Part shown: in pieces, positions 52,393-61,377 of the stretch
How the letters are laid out: the number at the start of each line of letters is the position of its first letter
Position numbering within the stretch: position 1 is the stretch's first letter
Assembly: GCF_030411995.1 (NCBI RefSeq)
Contig: NZ_JASNRC010000002.1
Span: 434,001 to 498,000 of the forward strand
DNA: 64,000 bases
Direction: 5' to 3'
Source of the DNA: Massilia sp. YIM B02769
Lineage (GTDB): Bacteria > Pseudomonadota > Gammaproteobacteria > Burkholderiales > Burkholderiaceae_D
Notes under the pieces: model-generated
Seen by the model: the letters and a program-made list of their open reading frames with translations, nothing else
The model's database searches: none
What the model was told of the DNA's origin: nothing
Program-made: the position numbers and the translations under genes

Positions 52393-53877
52393 TCAGCGGC
52401 CCAGGCGCACCTGCGCACCTTCGCGCAGGTCCGTCAGCTGGTGGCCGAACAGGGTGGTCTTCAGGCGCGCGACTTCGTTGCCCGCCTTGTCGTAAATCGG
52501 CTGAATGGCGCCGGCGCGCGCATGCATGGTGCGCAGTTCGTCCTCGACCGTCACGTAGGCGCGCTGCGGCCGCATCCAGGCATATGCCGCCGCGCCGCCG
52601 GCCGCCAGCAGGGCCAGCACGCCGCCGCCCAGCGCCAGCAGCGGTGCCATCCCGTAATGCACGCGCACCTCGATCGGCAGCACGGCGGTGGAGGCCTGCA
52701 CCTGGGCCGGCGGAATGAAGATGTCCGGCAGCGGGTCGCCCGGAAACAGCGCCGCCATGCGCTCGCGGAAGGCGCCCGACAGATTCAGCTTCTGCGCCGC
52801 CAGGTGCACTTCGATGGTCCCCGGCAGCACATAAGCCGAGCCGGCCGACTTGATCGCCGCCATCGACCACTGGCTCGGCAACTGCGCCACCGGCAGCTGC
52901 AAGGTCGACGCCAGCGGCTGCGGCTTGCCCGGCGCCAGCGCCGTTACCCGCGTGCCGCCCAGCGTGACGGGACGGTCTTCGCCGCCCAGCTTCGAGCGTG
53001 CGCTCAGGGTGGCGCTGGCGATGGTGTAGGGGTACATCGTGTTCTCGATGTGCCAGCCGATCTTCGCGGATGGAGACACCGCACCGGATGCCACGTCCGC
53101 GCGTAGTACGCCGTTCGGCGCCATCGTGAAGGACACGCCGGGCGCATCTTCCACCTTGCGCGGCACCAGGCGCACGGTGTTACGGTCCAGCGGTTTCAGG
53201 CGCGCAGGCGGCTCGGTAATAATCTTCGCAATGCTGCCGCTGGCCAGCAAGCGCTCCAGCGCCTGGGCCCCGGTGGGTCCAATCGCAAAGGCGTACACCA
53301 TCAGGCCGTTCGCGCGGTAATGCTCGCCCTGTACCTGCATCCGTAGCGGGAAAGCGAGCGCCGTGCGGATCGCGCCGCCGCGGTGGATCAATTCATAGAA
53401 CTCGCGGTTGCGCTGGGCCGTGGCCTGGTCGTTGTTCGGGCTGTTGCGGTTGTTCGTGACCAGCCAGACGATGCCGTCCTTGCCACCCAATGCCTGGGTC
53501 ATGGCGGCGCTCACGGCTTCGCCGAGGTCGGTGTCGGCCAGGGCGCCGCCGGGCTTGCGCGCGGTGTCGAGGCCAGCGAGCGCTTTCGTCACTTGGGCAC
53601 GGGTGCCCTCGCCTACCTTGGCGGACATCAGCGCTTTCGGCGACGGCGCGCCGGGCAGCGACTGGTTGAAGGCGGCCAGCACCAGTGCATCGCCCGGCTG
53701 CGCCACCGCCAATGCCAGTTCGGTCACCAGCGGCTTGAAGCGCGATTGCGGGTCGGCGTAGAAGGGCTCCATCCAGCCCGAGTTCTGGACCAGGAAGACC
53801 TGGGGCGTGGCATGGGCCGGCAGCACACCGCACAGCAGCGCGATGGTCACCAGCATGCGGGAGACGAGCGCGCTCAC
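52393..53877 (-). CDS. vWA-like membrane protein with degenerate metal site
   Basis: This 494-residue protein has a signal peptide (LVTIALLCGVLPAHA). A vWA-like Rossmann domain of about 200 residues follows (VFLVQNSGWMEPFY; DTDLGEAVSAA; GIVWLVTNNRN), then a beta-rich middle, one transmembrane helix (LLALGGGVLALLAAGGAAAYAW) and a short cytoplasmic tail. The usual metal-site motif DxSxS reads QNSGW, so divalent metal binding is probably weakened. The GTG at 53877 overlaps the stop of the preceding gene (GTGA) and is chosen; an ATG at 53856 is the alternative. The domain faces the periplasm and may bind a partner there. Confidence 0.78.
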   Translation of the reverse strand: MSALVSRMLVTIALLCGVLPAHATPQVFLVQNSGWMEPFYADPQSRFKPLVTELALAVAQPGDALVLAAFNQSLPGAPSPKALMSAKVGEGTRAQVTKALAGLDTARKPGGALADTDLGEAVSAAMTQALGGKDGIVWLVTNNRNSPNNDQATAQRNREFYELIHRGGAIRTALAFPLRMQVQGEHYRANGLMVYAFAIGPTGAQALERLLASGSIAKIITEPPARLKPLDRNTVRLVPRKVEDAPGVSFTMAPNGVLRADVASGAVSPSAKIGWHIENTMYPYTIASATLSARSKLGGEDRPVTLGGTRVTALAPGKPQPLASTLQLPVAQLPSQWSMAAIKSAGSAYVLPGTIEVHLAAQKLNLSGAFRERMAALFPGDPLPDIFIPPAQVQASTAVLPIEVRVHYGMAPLLALGGGVLALLAAGGAAAYAWMRPQRAYVTVEDELRTMHARAGAIQPIYDKAGNEVARLKTTLFGHQLTDLREGAQVRLGR

Positions 53878-55355
53878 GACAGCGCTTCCAGGCGCCAGCC
53901 GCGCATTGCGTTCCAGTCGGGATGGTGCAGCCACAGCGCGCCGGCGTACACGAAAGGCACGCATTCGAGCGGGCGGGAGAGGCGCGCCACTTCGTCGAGG
54001 ATCACGTTGCGCTTGCCGATCCATTCGATCGTGGTGCGCGCGATGGTGCGCACCGTCAGCGCCTCTTCCGCGCGGCCGGTGTACTTGTGGAAGCGCAGCA
54101 CCAGGCCGCTCGGCTGGCTGCGGTTGTTGTTGAAGCTGCGCAGCAGCGGCAGCACCAGCGTATCGTCTTCATGCACGTCTTCGACGTGTTCGGCCGACCA
54201 GGGTTCGTCCAGCACCGCATGGCCGCGGCGGAACAGCAGGTTGGCAAAGCCGAGGCGCGCGCCGTCGATGGGTTCCAGCTGCGGTTGCTCTGCACCGAGT
54301 TCGAGGAAAGAATAGGCCTGGCCGTCGTGACCGATCTGCCACAGGCGGCCGTCGCGGCTTTGCGTGGGGCCGCCGAATTCCAGGCGGGGCGACCAGCCGC
54401 CCGGCCACGGCATCCAGCGCGGCATCTCGCCCGGCCGCCACACGAGTTGCCCGCCCTCGTGCAGCCAGAACAGGCGGTTGTCGTAGCCGATCGGACGCAT
54501 CCAGCCGCTTGTGGGCGCATCGTCGCAGGGCAGGATGTCGCCGTTCGCCACATCGCTGTCGGTGGCCAGCAATTGCAGCCTGCCCTCGGCCACGATGGGG
54601 CAAGCGACGTGGCGGCGCATCGCGCCCGGCGCCGCGGCGAGCGCGCCCGAGAACAAGGGCTCCAGGCGGTAGCTTTCGTTCACCGGGTTGATCCACAGGC
54701 GAGACAGGCCAGCGTCCGTCGGCACCACGCCGACTTCGCCACGCGCTGGGTTCAGGGCCGGCAGCCAGCCGTACTGGCCTGCGCTGAAACGCAGTTCGCT
54801 GGCGGTGTTCTCGGCGGCCATCACGTGCCACAACTGAGCCAGCGGGTCCCAGTATTGCAGCACGCCGCGCGCCGGGGCGATGGCCAGCAGGCGTTGTTCG
54901 GGGAAGCCCCAGGTGGCGGCGGCAAACACGCAATGCGCGTTCGGCGGCACCGGCATCGCCAGTTCGGCGCGGCCGACGGCCGGCGCCGCCGGGCGTTCTT
55001 CCAGGCTGTCGCCCAGGGGTAGCGAGGTCACCGGCAAGCCGTGCGGCACGTGGCGCGGCAAGGACTGGTCGCCGGATGCGCCCCACCAGTCGGGCTGGCG
55101 AAGCACGCGGCCGCTCAGCTTGTGCAGGGCCTGGCCACAGGTCGGGCAAAAGGCGAAGCCCTCGGGATAGATCGGTGCGCAGGCGCAGGACGCCGGCAGC
55201 GAGGCGCCGAGCAGGTGGGCGAGGTCGGGCAACCGGCCGCGCGCATGCGCCTGCCAGTCGACGCGGCCCAGGCCCTCGGTGGCCTCGAGCGCGAACTGTC
55301 CGCTTTTCTCGTCCTCCAGCCAGATGCTGGACGGCGTTTCCCATCTGTATGTCAT
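53874..55355 (-). CDS. Zinc-ribbon protein with propeller-like body, first gene of the tubulin-like operon
   Basis: The 493-residue protein has a zinc-ribbon-like element (CAC at about 58-60, then FCPTCG at about 69-74). A long body follows with repeated short units containing W-G and aromatic residues (FAAATWGFPEQRLLAIAPA; GRLWQIGHDGQAYSFLE), which suggests a beta-propeller. No signal peptide or membrane helix is seen, so it is cytoplasmic. GGAG lies 4 nt before the ATG. It is transcribed first and overlaps the vWA-like gene. Function is unknown. Confidence 0.78.
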   Translation of the reverse strand: MTYRWETPSSIWLEDEKSGQFALEATEGLGRVDWQAHARGRLPDLAHLLGASLPASCACAPIYPEGFAFCPTCGQALHKLSGRVLRQPDWWGASGDQSLPRHVPHGLPVTSLPLGDSLEERPAAPAVGRAELAMPVPPNAHCVFAAATWGFPEQRLLAIAPARGVLQYWDPLAQLWHVMAAENTASELRFSAGQYGWLPALNPARGEVGVVPTDAGLSRLWINPVNESYRLEPLFSGALAAAPGAMRRHVACPIVAEGRLQLLATDSDVANGDILPCDDAPTSGWMRPIGYDNRLFWLHEGGQLVWRPGEMPRWMPWPGGWSPRLEFGGPTQSRDGRLWQIGHDGQAYSFLELGAEQPQLEPIDGARLGFANLLFRRGHAVLDEPWSAEHVEDVHEDDTLVLPLLRSFNNNRSQPSGLVLRFHKYTGRAEEALTVRTIARTTIEWIGKRNVILDEVARLSRPLECVPFVYAGALWLHHPDWNAMRGWRLEALS

Positions 55356-55538
55356 TGCGCTCCGCCGTCGAATGAAATATGCATGTCAGCACGTGTTGAT
55401 TTCTGTCTAAATCATAACGCTGCCATAGCGGCGACGGCGCGCCATTCGGCCGGTAGCGCGAGGCGGCACTTCAAGGATCAACAGATGCGCTGTTGAGGGG
55501 AACTTTGGACCAGAACCGTATAATGGACAGCATCCGAC

Positions 55539-56648
55539 ATGCCCCTCACGCCGCACGCCATGACTTCCCTGCCCGCTTCCGCCGACATCGCCTCGCCCGA
55601 CCTGCCCGCGCACGCCATCGATGCCGCCACCGCCCACCTGCGCGACATCCTCGGCTACGCCATCGAGCACGGCCCGGCCCAGCGCGCACTGGTGGTGTAC
55701 GACGAGCGCACCGGCCTGGCGCGCGCCCTGGTCGAAGCCTACCGGCGCAACCTGCCGGACGCCGACTTCGTCGCCTTCGACAGCACGGGCCCCGACGAGG
55801 TGCTGGCCCGCTTTCGTGCGCTGGTGCCGAAAGACCTGGTGGTGCTGGTCCAGTCGACCAACTTCCGTTTGGAGGCTTTCCGCATCCGCGTGGAACTGTT
55901 CAAGCTGGGACTGAAGGTGGTCGAGCATGTGCACCTGTCGCGCATGCCGGGATCGCAGTCAGAGCACTACATCGAGGCGCTGGCCTACGAGCCTGCCTAC
56001 TTCCGCGGCGTGGGCCGTGGGCTAAAAGCGCTGATCGACCAGGCGCCTATGGCGCGCGTGGTGGGCGGCGGCGAGGAGCTGGTGTTTGCTTCCCCGTTCG
56101 AGCCGGCCAAGCTGAACATCGGCGACTACAGCGAGATGCATAACGTGGGCGGCCAGTTCCCGATCGGCGAGGTCTTCACCGAGGCGCTCGACCTGGAAGC
56201 GGTGAGCGGGCGCGCGCAGATCCACGTGTTCGGTGACACCAACTACCGCTCGAACCGGCCCGACATGCCGGTGACGATCATCGTCGACAAGGGCCGCGTG
56301 GTCGGCACCGAGAATGCGACGCCGGCCTTCCAGCAGGTGCTCGACAACATCCGCGCCGACGAGGGTGAGGTATGGGTGCGCGAACTCGGCTTCGGCATGA
56401 ACCGCGCCTTTACGCGCGAGCGCCGCGTGGACGACATCGGCACCTACGAGCGCATGTGCGGCATCCATTTGTCGCTGGGCGCCAAGCACGGCGTGTACCC
56501 GAAGCCGGGCTTCAAGCGCAAGGATGCGCGCTACCACATCGACGTGTTCGTGGTGACCGATGCCGTGTATTTGGGCGAGGAACGCGTGTATGCCGACGGC
56601 GCCTGGACCGCCGGCCCGGCAGACGACAGTGTTAGAATCCCGGGTTAA
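55539..56648 (+). CDS. M29-like aminopeptidase
   Basis: The 369-residue protein resembles thermophilic M29 aminopeptidases (aminopeptidase T) in its second half: GGQFPIGEVFTEAL and VRELGFGMNRAF carry the acidic metal ligands, and GIHLSLGAKHGVY the late histidine. It likely removes N-terminal residues from peptides in the cytoplasm with a two-metal centre. The similarity is moderate. The start is uncertain: ATG at 55539 or 55560, neither with a good ribosome site. It is followed by the GAF kinase gene at 24 nt. Confidence 0.7.
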   Translation: MPLTPHAMTSLPASADIASPDLPAHAIDAATAHLRDILGYAIEHGPAQRALVVYDERTGLARALVEAYRRNLPDADFVAFDSTGPDEVLARFRALVPKDLVVLVQSTNFRLEAFRIRVELFKLGLKVVEHVHLSRMPGSQSEHYIEALAYEPAYFRGVGRGLKALIDQAPMARVVGGGEELVFASPFEPAKLNIGDYSEMHNVGGQFPIGEVFTEALDLEAVSGRAQIHVFGDTNYRSNRPDMPVTIIVDKGRVVGTENATPAFQQVLDNIRADEGEVWVRELGFGMNRAFTRERRVDDIGTYERMCGIHLSLGAKHGVYPKPGFKRKDARYHIDVFVVTDAVYLGEERVYADGAWTAGPADDSVRIPG

Positions 56649-56672
56649 CACAACCAGCCGCCGGGGAAGCGC

Positions 56673-57863
56673 ATGGCAGTAGACCTTCGCAAGAGCGTGG
56701 ACGAAATCCAGGCAATCGGCGTCGTACCCAAGATCCTGGAAACCGTGGCCGCCATGACCGGCCTGGGCTTCGTCTGCATCGCCCACGTCACCGAGGACGC
56801 ATGGATCACCTGCGCCGTGCTCGACAAGCTCGAATTCGGCCTGAAGCCCGGCGACGAGCTCGATGTCACCACCACGCTGTGCGAGGAAGTGCGCGACACC
56901 GGCCGCTCCGTCATCATCGACCACGTTGCCGAGAGCACGCAGTACGCCGAACACCACACGCCGCGCATCTACGGCTTCCAGAGCTATTTTTCGATTCCGG
57001 TGTTCCGCACCGACGGCCGCTACTTCGGCACCCTGTGCGGACTCGATCCGAAACCGGTGAAGCTGTCCGACCCGGTCACCGTCTCGACCCTGCACCTGTT
57101 CGCCGAGCTGATCTCGAAGCAGCTCGATGCCGAAACGCGCCAGCAGGCCACCCGTTCCGACCTGCTGTCCGAACGCGAGACGGCCGAACTGCGCGAGCAA
57201 TTCATCGCCGTGCTCGGCCACGACCTGCGCACGCCGCTCGGTTCGATCACGCTGGGGACGGAACTGCTGGCACTGAAATTGAACGACCCGGCGCTGCGCC
57301 CGATCGTCGAGCGCATCCGTCGCAGCGCGCTGCGCATGTCGGCCCTGGTCGACGATGTCATGGATTTCACGCGCGGCCGCATGGGCAGCGGCATCCGCCT
57401 GCAACTGCGCCGGCACGACAACGTGCACCTGACGCTGGAGCAGGTGGTCGACGAAATGCGCGGCATGCACCCGGAGCGCGCCATCACGGCCACCATCCCA
57501 CCCCTGCTCTGCCTGCATTGCGACCCCGAACGCCTGGCGCAACTGCTGTCGAACCTGCTCGCCAACGCGCTGGTGCACGGCAGCGCCGGGGCGCCGGTGC
57601 AGGTGGAAGCGCGCGACGGCGACGGCAAGTTCGTGCTGACGGTATCGAACGAAGGCGCCGAACTGCCGCAGGATGTGATCGACCAGCTGTTCAAGCCGTA
57701 CTGGCGCGCCGCCTCGCGTGCGGGCAGCGAAGGACTGGGCCTGGGCCTGTACATCGTCGACCAGATCGCCCGTGCGCATGGCGGCAGGATCGACGTGGCC
57801 TCCAGCGGCGGGCGCACCTCGTTCACGCTCACGCTCGACAACCAGCAAGCGGCTGGGTCCTGA
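56673..57863 (+). CDS. GAF-domain sensor histidine kinase
   Basis: This 396-residue cytoplasmic kinase has a GAF domain (about residues 15-150), a HisKA domain with the H-box AVLGHDLRTPLGSI and an HATPase domain (LLSNLLANALVHG, GLGLGLYIVDQIARAHGG). The GAF domain senses a small ligand, redox state or light-like signal that cannot be named. No response regulator is adjacent, so it is an orphan kinase. GGGGAAG precedes the ATG at 56673. Confidence 0.9.
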   Translation: MAVDLRKSVDEIQAIGVVPKILETVAAMTGLGFVCIAHVTEDAWITCAVLDKLEFGLKPGDELDVTTTLCEEVRDTGRSVIIDHVAESTQYAEHHTPRIYGFQSYFSIPVFRTDGRYFGTLCGLDPKPVKLSDPVTVSTLHLFAELISKQLDAETRQQATRSDLLSERETAELREQFIAVLGHDLRTPLGSITLGTELLALKLNDPALRPIVERIRRSALRMSALVDDVMDFTRGRMGSGIRLQLRRHDNVHLTLEQVVDEMRGMHPERAITATIPPLLCLHCDPERLAQLLSNLLANALVHGSAGAPVQVEARDGDGKFVLTVSNEGAELPQDVIDQLFKPYWRAASRAGSEGLGLGLYIVDQIARAHGGRIDVASSGGRTSFTLTLDNQQAAGS

Positions 57864-57913
57864 TCCATGCTCCCCGCCGACCGCTCACCGATTCTTTTTC
57901 ACGACCGCACACC

Positions 57914-58753
57914 ATGCTGACACCCGAACAGCGCGCCGGCTTCGAGCGCGACGGCTTCATCGTCCTCCCCAACTTCAAGTCCCTCGACGAGATCGCCGCG
58001 CTGCGCCGGCGTGCCGAGGACATCGTCGACGCCTTCGACCCCAGCCAATCGCGCGCCATCTTCACCACGCGTGACCAGGAACGCGCCAGCGATGACTGGT
58101 TCCTCGGCTCGGACAACACGGTGCGCTGCTTCTTCGAGGAAGAGGCCTTCGGGCCGGACGGCCAGCTGCGCCAGGCCAAGGCGCTGTCGATCAACAAGAT
58201 CGGCCATGCCATGCACGACCTCGACCAGGTGTTCGAGCGGTTTACGCGCGACCCGAAACTGGCGGCCGTGGCGCGCGACCTGGGTTTAGCGAAGCCGCAA
58301 GTGTGGCAGTCGATGTACATCTTCAAGCAGCCCGGCATCGGTGGCGAAGTGCGCTGGCACCAGGATGCGACCTTCTTCGACTCCACGCCGATCAGCGTGA
58401 CCACCTTCTGGTTCGCACTGGAAGACGCCACCGTCGATAACGGCTGCCTGTGGGCCGAGCCGGGCGGCCACCGCGGCCCGCTGCGCGAGCGCTTCCTGCG
58501 CGACGGCGACCGCATCCACATGGAAAAGCTGGACAGCACGCCGTGGCCGGATGACAGCACCGCCGTGCCGCTGGAAGCGGAGGCGGGGACGCTTGTCTGC
58601 TTCCACGGCCTGCTGCCGCACTACAGCGCGCCGAACCGTTCACCGGTGTCGCGCCATGCGTTCACGCTGCATGCGACCGATGCGGCGACCACGTACTCGC
58701 CGCGCAACTGGATCCAGCGTGATGCGAGTTTCCCGGTACGCGGCTTCGACTGA
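57914..58753 (+). CDS. Phytanoyl-CoA dioxygenase family protein
   Basis: The 279-residue protein matches the PhyH family of Fe(II)/2-oxoglutarate oxygenases. The iron-binding HxD is in RWHQDATFF, the distal histidine in GLLPHYSAPN, and the 2-oxoglutarate-binding Arg lies shortly after (SRHAFTLH). It should hydroxylate a lipid-like or small substrate; which one is not clear. The length is near the family norm. The start at 57914 opens the family N-terminus (LTPEQRAGFERDGFIVLPN). Confidence 0.87.
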   Translation: MLTPEQRAGFERDGFIVLPNFKSLDEIAALRRRAEDIVDAFDPSQSRAIFTTRDQERASDDWFLGSDNTVRCFFEEEAFGPDGQLRQAKALSINKIGHAMHDLDQVFERFTRDPKLAAVARDLGLAKPQVWQSMYIFKQPGIGGEVRWHQDATFFDSTPISVTTFWFALEDATVDNGCLWAEPGGHRGPLRERFLRDGDRIHMEKLDSTPWPDDSTAVPLEAEAGTLVCFHGLLPHYSAPNRSPVSRHAFTLHATDAATTYSPRNWIQRDASFPVRGFD

Positions 58754-58866
58754 CGCGAATACCTTCTGCGGAATAGTTATTGCTGAATGCCGAAGCCGCG
58801 AACGCTGGCGTTCGTAGTAAACGTTGCGAATGGTTGGCCTACTTCAGGCCATCACCATGCTAACGT

Positions 58867-58895
58867 CACGCGTGGGCACGGGGCGCCCACCCTAC
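58867..58895. repeat. Single REP-like unit (GTAGGGTGGGC type)
   Basis: A 29-bp copy in the inverted orientation (ending GCCCACCCTAC) lies between the dioxygenase and the oxidoreductase genes, which converge. Unlike the others it has no facing partner within 200 bp. A small hairpin TGGCCTACTTCAGGCCA lies just to its left. Confidence 0.7.
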
Positions 58896-58931
58896 CGATT
58901 CGAACGCTTGCGACTCCGATAATTACCAGCG

Positions 58932-60182
58932 CTACGCCTCCTGCGGCTCCGGCCCGCGCGTCTTGCCGGGCGGCGGCGACAACTTCACCGCTCGCCCGCT
59001 CTTCGCCGACGCATAGATCGCCTCGATGATGCGCTGGTCCTGCAGCCCCTCCTCGCCCGGCGTATGCGGCTGCTTGTCCTGCCGCACGCACTGGGCGAAG
59101 TGGTCCAGCTCCTTGGCGAACTGGTTCTCTTCCTCGACCCCGATCTCGGCGGTCTGCTCCCTGCCCTGTTCCTTGCCGCCTTCCACGCGCGAGATGCGCA
59201 GCTTGTTGCCGTTGTAGGCATAGGCCGGGTTCATCTCGGCATACGCGGTGGTGCCGTTCAGGCGGAACATCTGCGACTTGTGCGAGCTGTAGCCGGTCGA
59301 GCAGGTGGCGATGAAGCCGCTCGGGAAGCGCAGCGTGAACTGGCAGGATTCCTCGACCTCCCTGAAGCGCGCGTCGCCCGGCGTCGCATACGTATGGCCG
59401 ATCACTTCCACCGGCTCTTCGCCGCTCAGGAAGCGCGCCTCGTTGATGCAGTACAGGCCCACGTCCGGCAGCGCGCCGCCGCCGGCCAGGGCGCGTTTCA
59501 GGCGCCAGTGCTGCGGATCGGCCATGTGCTGCGAATTGCAGGACACGAACTCGCGCAGCTCGCCCAGCTTCTTCTCGCGGATCATCTTCACCAGCGTGCG
59601 CTCGACCGGCGCGTACTGGCGGCGGTAGGCGATCATCAGCTTGCGCTTGGCCTGCTTACAAGCGTCGATCATGCTCTGGCATTCGGCCACCGTGTTCGCC
59701 ATCGGCTTTTCGCACAGTACGTGCTTGCCGGCGCGCGCGGCGCGGATGGTGTACTCGGCGTGCATGCTGTTCGGCAGTGCGATGTACACGCCCTGCACTT
59801 CGGGCATGCTGGCCAGCTTGTCGTAGTCGCGGTAGTCGAGCACCGCGCTTTCCGGGATGTCGTACTGGCGCGCGATCTTGAGGGCCTTGGCGCGATCGCC
59901 GCTGACCAGCGCCACCGGCCCGGTGTGCTTGCTCTGCGCGAAAGCGGGCAGCACCTCGTTCACCGAAATGCGGCCGACGCCGACGATGGCGATGCCGACC
60001 CGCTCGTTTATCGGATCGCCGGGCGGTTCGGTCTTCTCGGGCTTTTCGCTTTTCGCCTCGATCGGCGGGAAGGTGACGCGGTCCTTCTCGGCCGCGGCGG
60101 CCCCCATGGCGGGTGCGGACAGGGCGGCAAGCGTGCCCACATAGCGCAGGAAGTCCCGGCGCGGCGCTTCGTCGTGCTTCAT
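58932..60182 (-). CDS. Gfo/Idh/MocA-family oxidoreductase, exported by Tat
   Basis: This 416-residue protein begins with a Tat-type signal (RRDFLRYVGTLAAL). A Rossmann NAD(P)-binding domain with IAIVGVGRISVNEVL follows, then the catalytic EKPMANT motif and a C-terminal GFO-type domain. Tat export with bound NADP is known for glucose-fructose oxidoreductase of Zymomonas, so a periplasmic sugar oxidoreductase is the best guess. The start at 60182 puts the twin Arg near residue 8. The longer frame to 60248 is not needed. Confidence 0.88.
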   Translation of the reverse strand: MKHDEAPRRDFLRYVGTLAALSAPAMGAAAAEKDRVTFPPIEAKSEKPEKTEPPGDPINERVGIAIVGVGRISVNEVLPAFAQSKHTGPVALVSGDRAKALKIARQYDIPESAVLDYRDYDKLASMPEVQGVYIALPNSMHAEYTIRAARAGKHVLCEKPMANTVAECQSMIDACKQAKRKLMIAYRRQYAPVERTLVKMIREKKLGELREFVSCNSQHMADPQHWRLKRALAGGGALPDVGLYCINEARFLSGEEPVEVIGHTYATPGDARFREVEESCQFTLRFPSGFIATCSTGYSSHKSQMFRLNGTTAYAEMNPAYAYNGNKLRISRVEGGKEQGREQTAEIGVEEENQFAKELDHFAQCVRQDKQPHTPGEEGLQDQRIIEAIYASAKSGRAVKLSPPPGKTRGPEPQEA

Positions 60183-60401
60183 TTGGGTCGATCCTTTCGG
60201 CAAAGTCGAGCTGACTGGAGTGCATTCCATGCTCGCATAGCCGTTCAAATGCCAGCGCTACATTGCCTGCACGCTAGAAACTTGCCGCCGGCGCGGCGCT
60301 TGCCATCCGTCGCCTCGGCTTGCCGTTCGTCGCAAGCGGCATGACCGCATGTCGCGCGACGGCGAGCATGGGGTTTTCCATCATCGTTCACGACAACCGC
60401 C

Positions 60402-61232
60402 ATGACGCCTTTTGCCCGCCTCTTCCTCGCCGCCCTCTTCCTCGCCGCCCTCTCCTGCTCGCTGACCCTGATGGCGCCGCCCGCATCGGCCGCCATCGAA
60501 CGCGCGCGCACCGACACCGTCGACGGCCGCAAGCTCGAATCGCTCACCATCCGCAATCCGTCGGCCAAGGTCACCGTGGTCTTCGAAAACGGCTCGCGCG
60601 CCACCATCGCCGGCTGGGACAAGGTGCTCGACGGGATCAAGGACAGCGCCACCGTGTTCGCCTACAACCGTCCCGGCTACGCCAACAGCGAGGCGGTCGA
60701 CGCGCCGCGCGACGGCGCCACCATCGTCGAGCAACTGCGCGCCAACCTGCGCCACAAGAACCTGCCGCCGCCGTATGTGCTGGTCGGCCATTCGCTCGGC
60801 GGCCTGTACATGCAGCTGTTCGCGCGCCGCTATCCCGAGGAAGTAAAAGGCCTGGTGCTGGTCGATGCGCTGTATCCGCGCGTGGTGAAGAAACCGCAGG
60901 AGTTCCCGCTGTACACCCGCGCCGGCAAGTGGCTGTTCTTTTCGCGCACGGTGCGCGACGAGATCGACAGCATCTGGGAAACCGGCGAAATGGTGGCCGC
61001 CCTGCCGCGCATCGACGACAAGCCCATCATCCGCCTGGTGAACAAGCCGCTGTCGTCGACCGCGATCGCCGTCGATTTCGGCGCCTTCAACTTCGACGAC
61101 GAGACCCGCGCTTTCGTACGCGGGATGTATCCGAAGGCGAAGACGGTGGTGGCCGACGCCTCGCACCAGATGCAGGTGACCCATCCCGACATCGTGGCCG
61201 CGGCCATTCGCGAAATCCTGGCAACGCCATAA
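60402..61232 (+). CDS. Exported alpha/beta hydrolase
   Basis: The 276-residue protein has a signal peptide ending APPASAA and an alpha/beta hydrolase fold with nucleophile elbow GHSLGG, acid strand near DFGAFNFDDE and late histidine in ADASHQMQ. The likely location is the periplasm. Substrate unknown. Its gene is followed by a repeat element. Confidence 0.85.
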   Translation: MTPFARLFLAALFLAALSCSLTLMAPPASAAIERARTDTVDGRKLESLTIRNPSAKVTVVFENGSRATIAGWDKVLDGIKDSATVFAYNRPGYANSEAVDAPRDGATIVEQLRANLRHKNLPPPYVLVGHSLGGLYMQLFARRYPEEVKGLVLVDALYPRVVKKPQEFPLYTRAGKWLFFSRTVRDEIDSIWETGEMVAALPRIDDKPIIRLVNKPLSSTAIAVDFGAFNFDDETRAFVRGMYPKAKTVVADASHQMQVTHPDIVAAAIREILATP

Positions 61233-61247
61233 CCCATAGCGGGTGTC

Positions 61248-61377
61248 ACAGCGGGGGTCAGGTCTGACATTCGGACACGACCTCATCCGTACTTTGCAGT
61301 AAAGGTCGTCCTATCCACGCAGGAACCGGCGACAAAGCAGAGCTCGTGTCCGAATGTCAGACCTGACCCCGGCTGTT
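61248..61377. repeat. GGGGTCAGGTCTGACAT inverted-repeat element, copy 2
   Basis: The left arm runs from 61248 to about 61280 and the right arm from 61345 to 61377 (CGTGTCCGAATGTCAGACCT onward). The right arm is identical to that of copy 1 at 37039-37071, including the flanking GCAGAGCT, while the core differs. It is between convergent genes, and the right end overlaps the TAA stop of the TadG-like gene. Confidence 0.85.
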
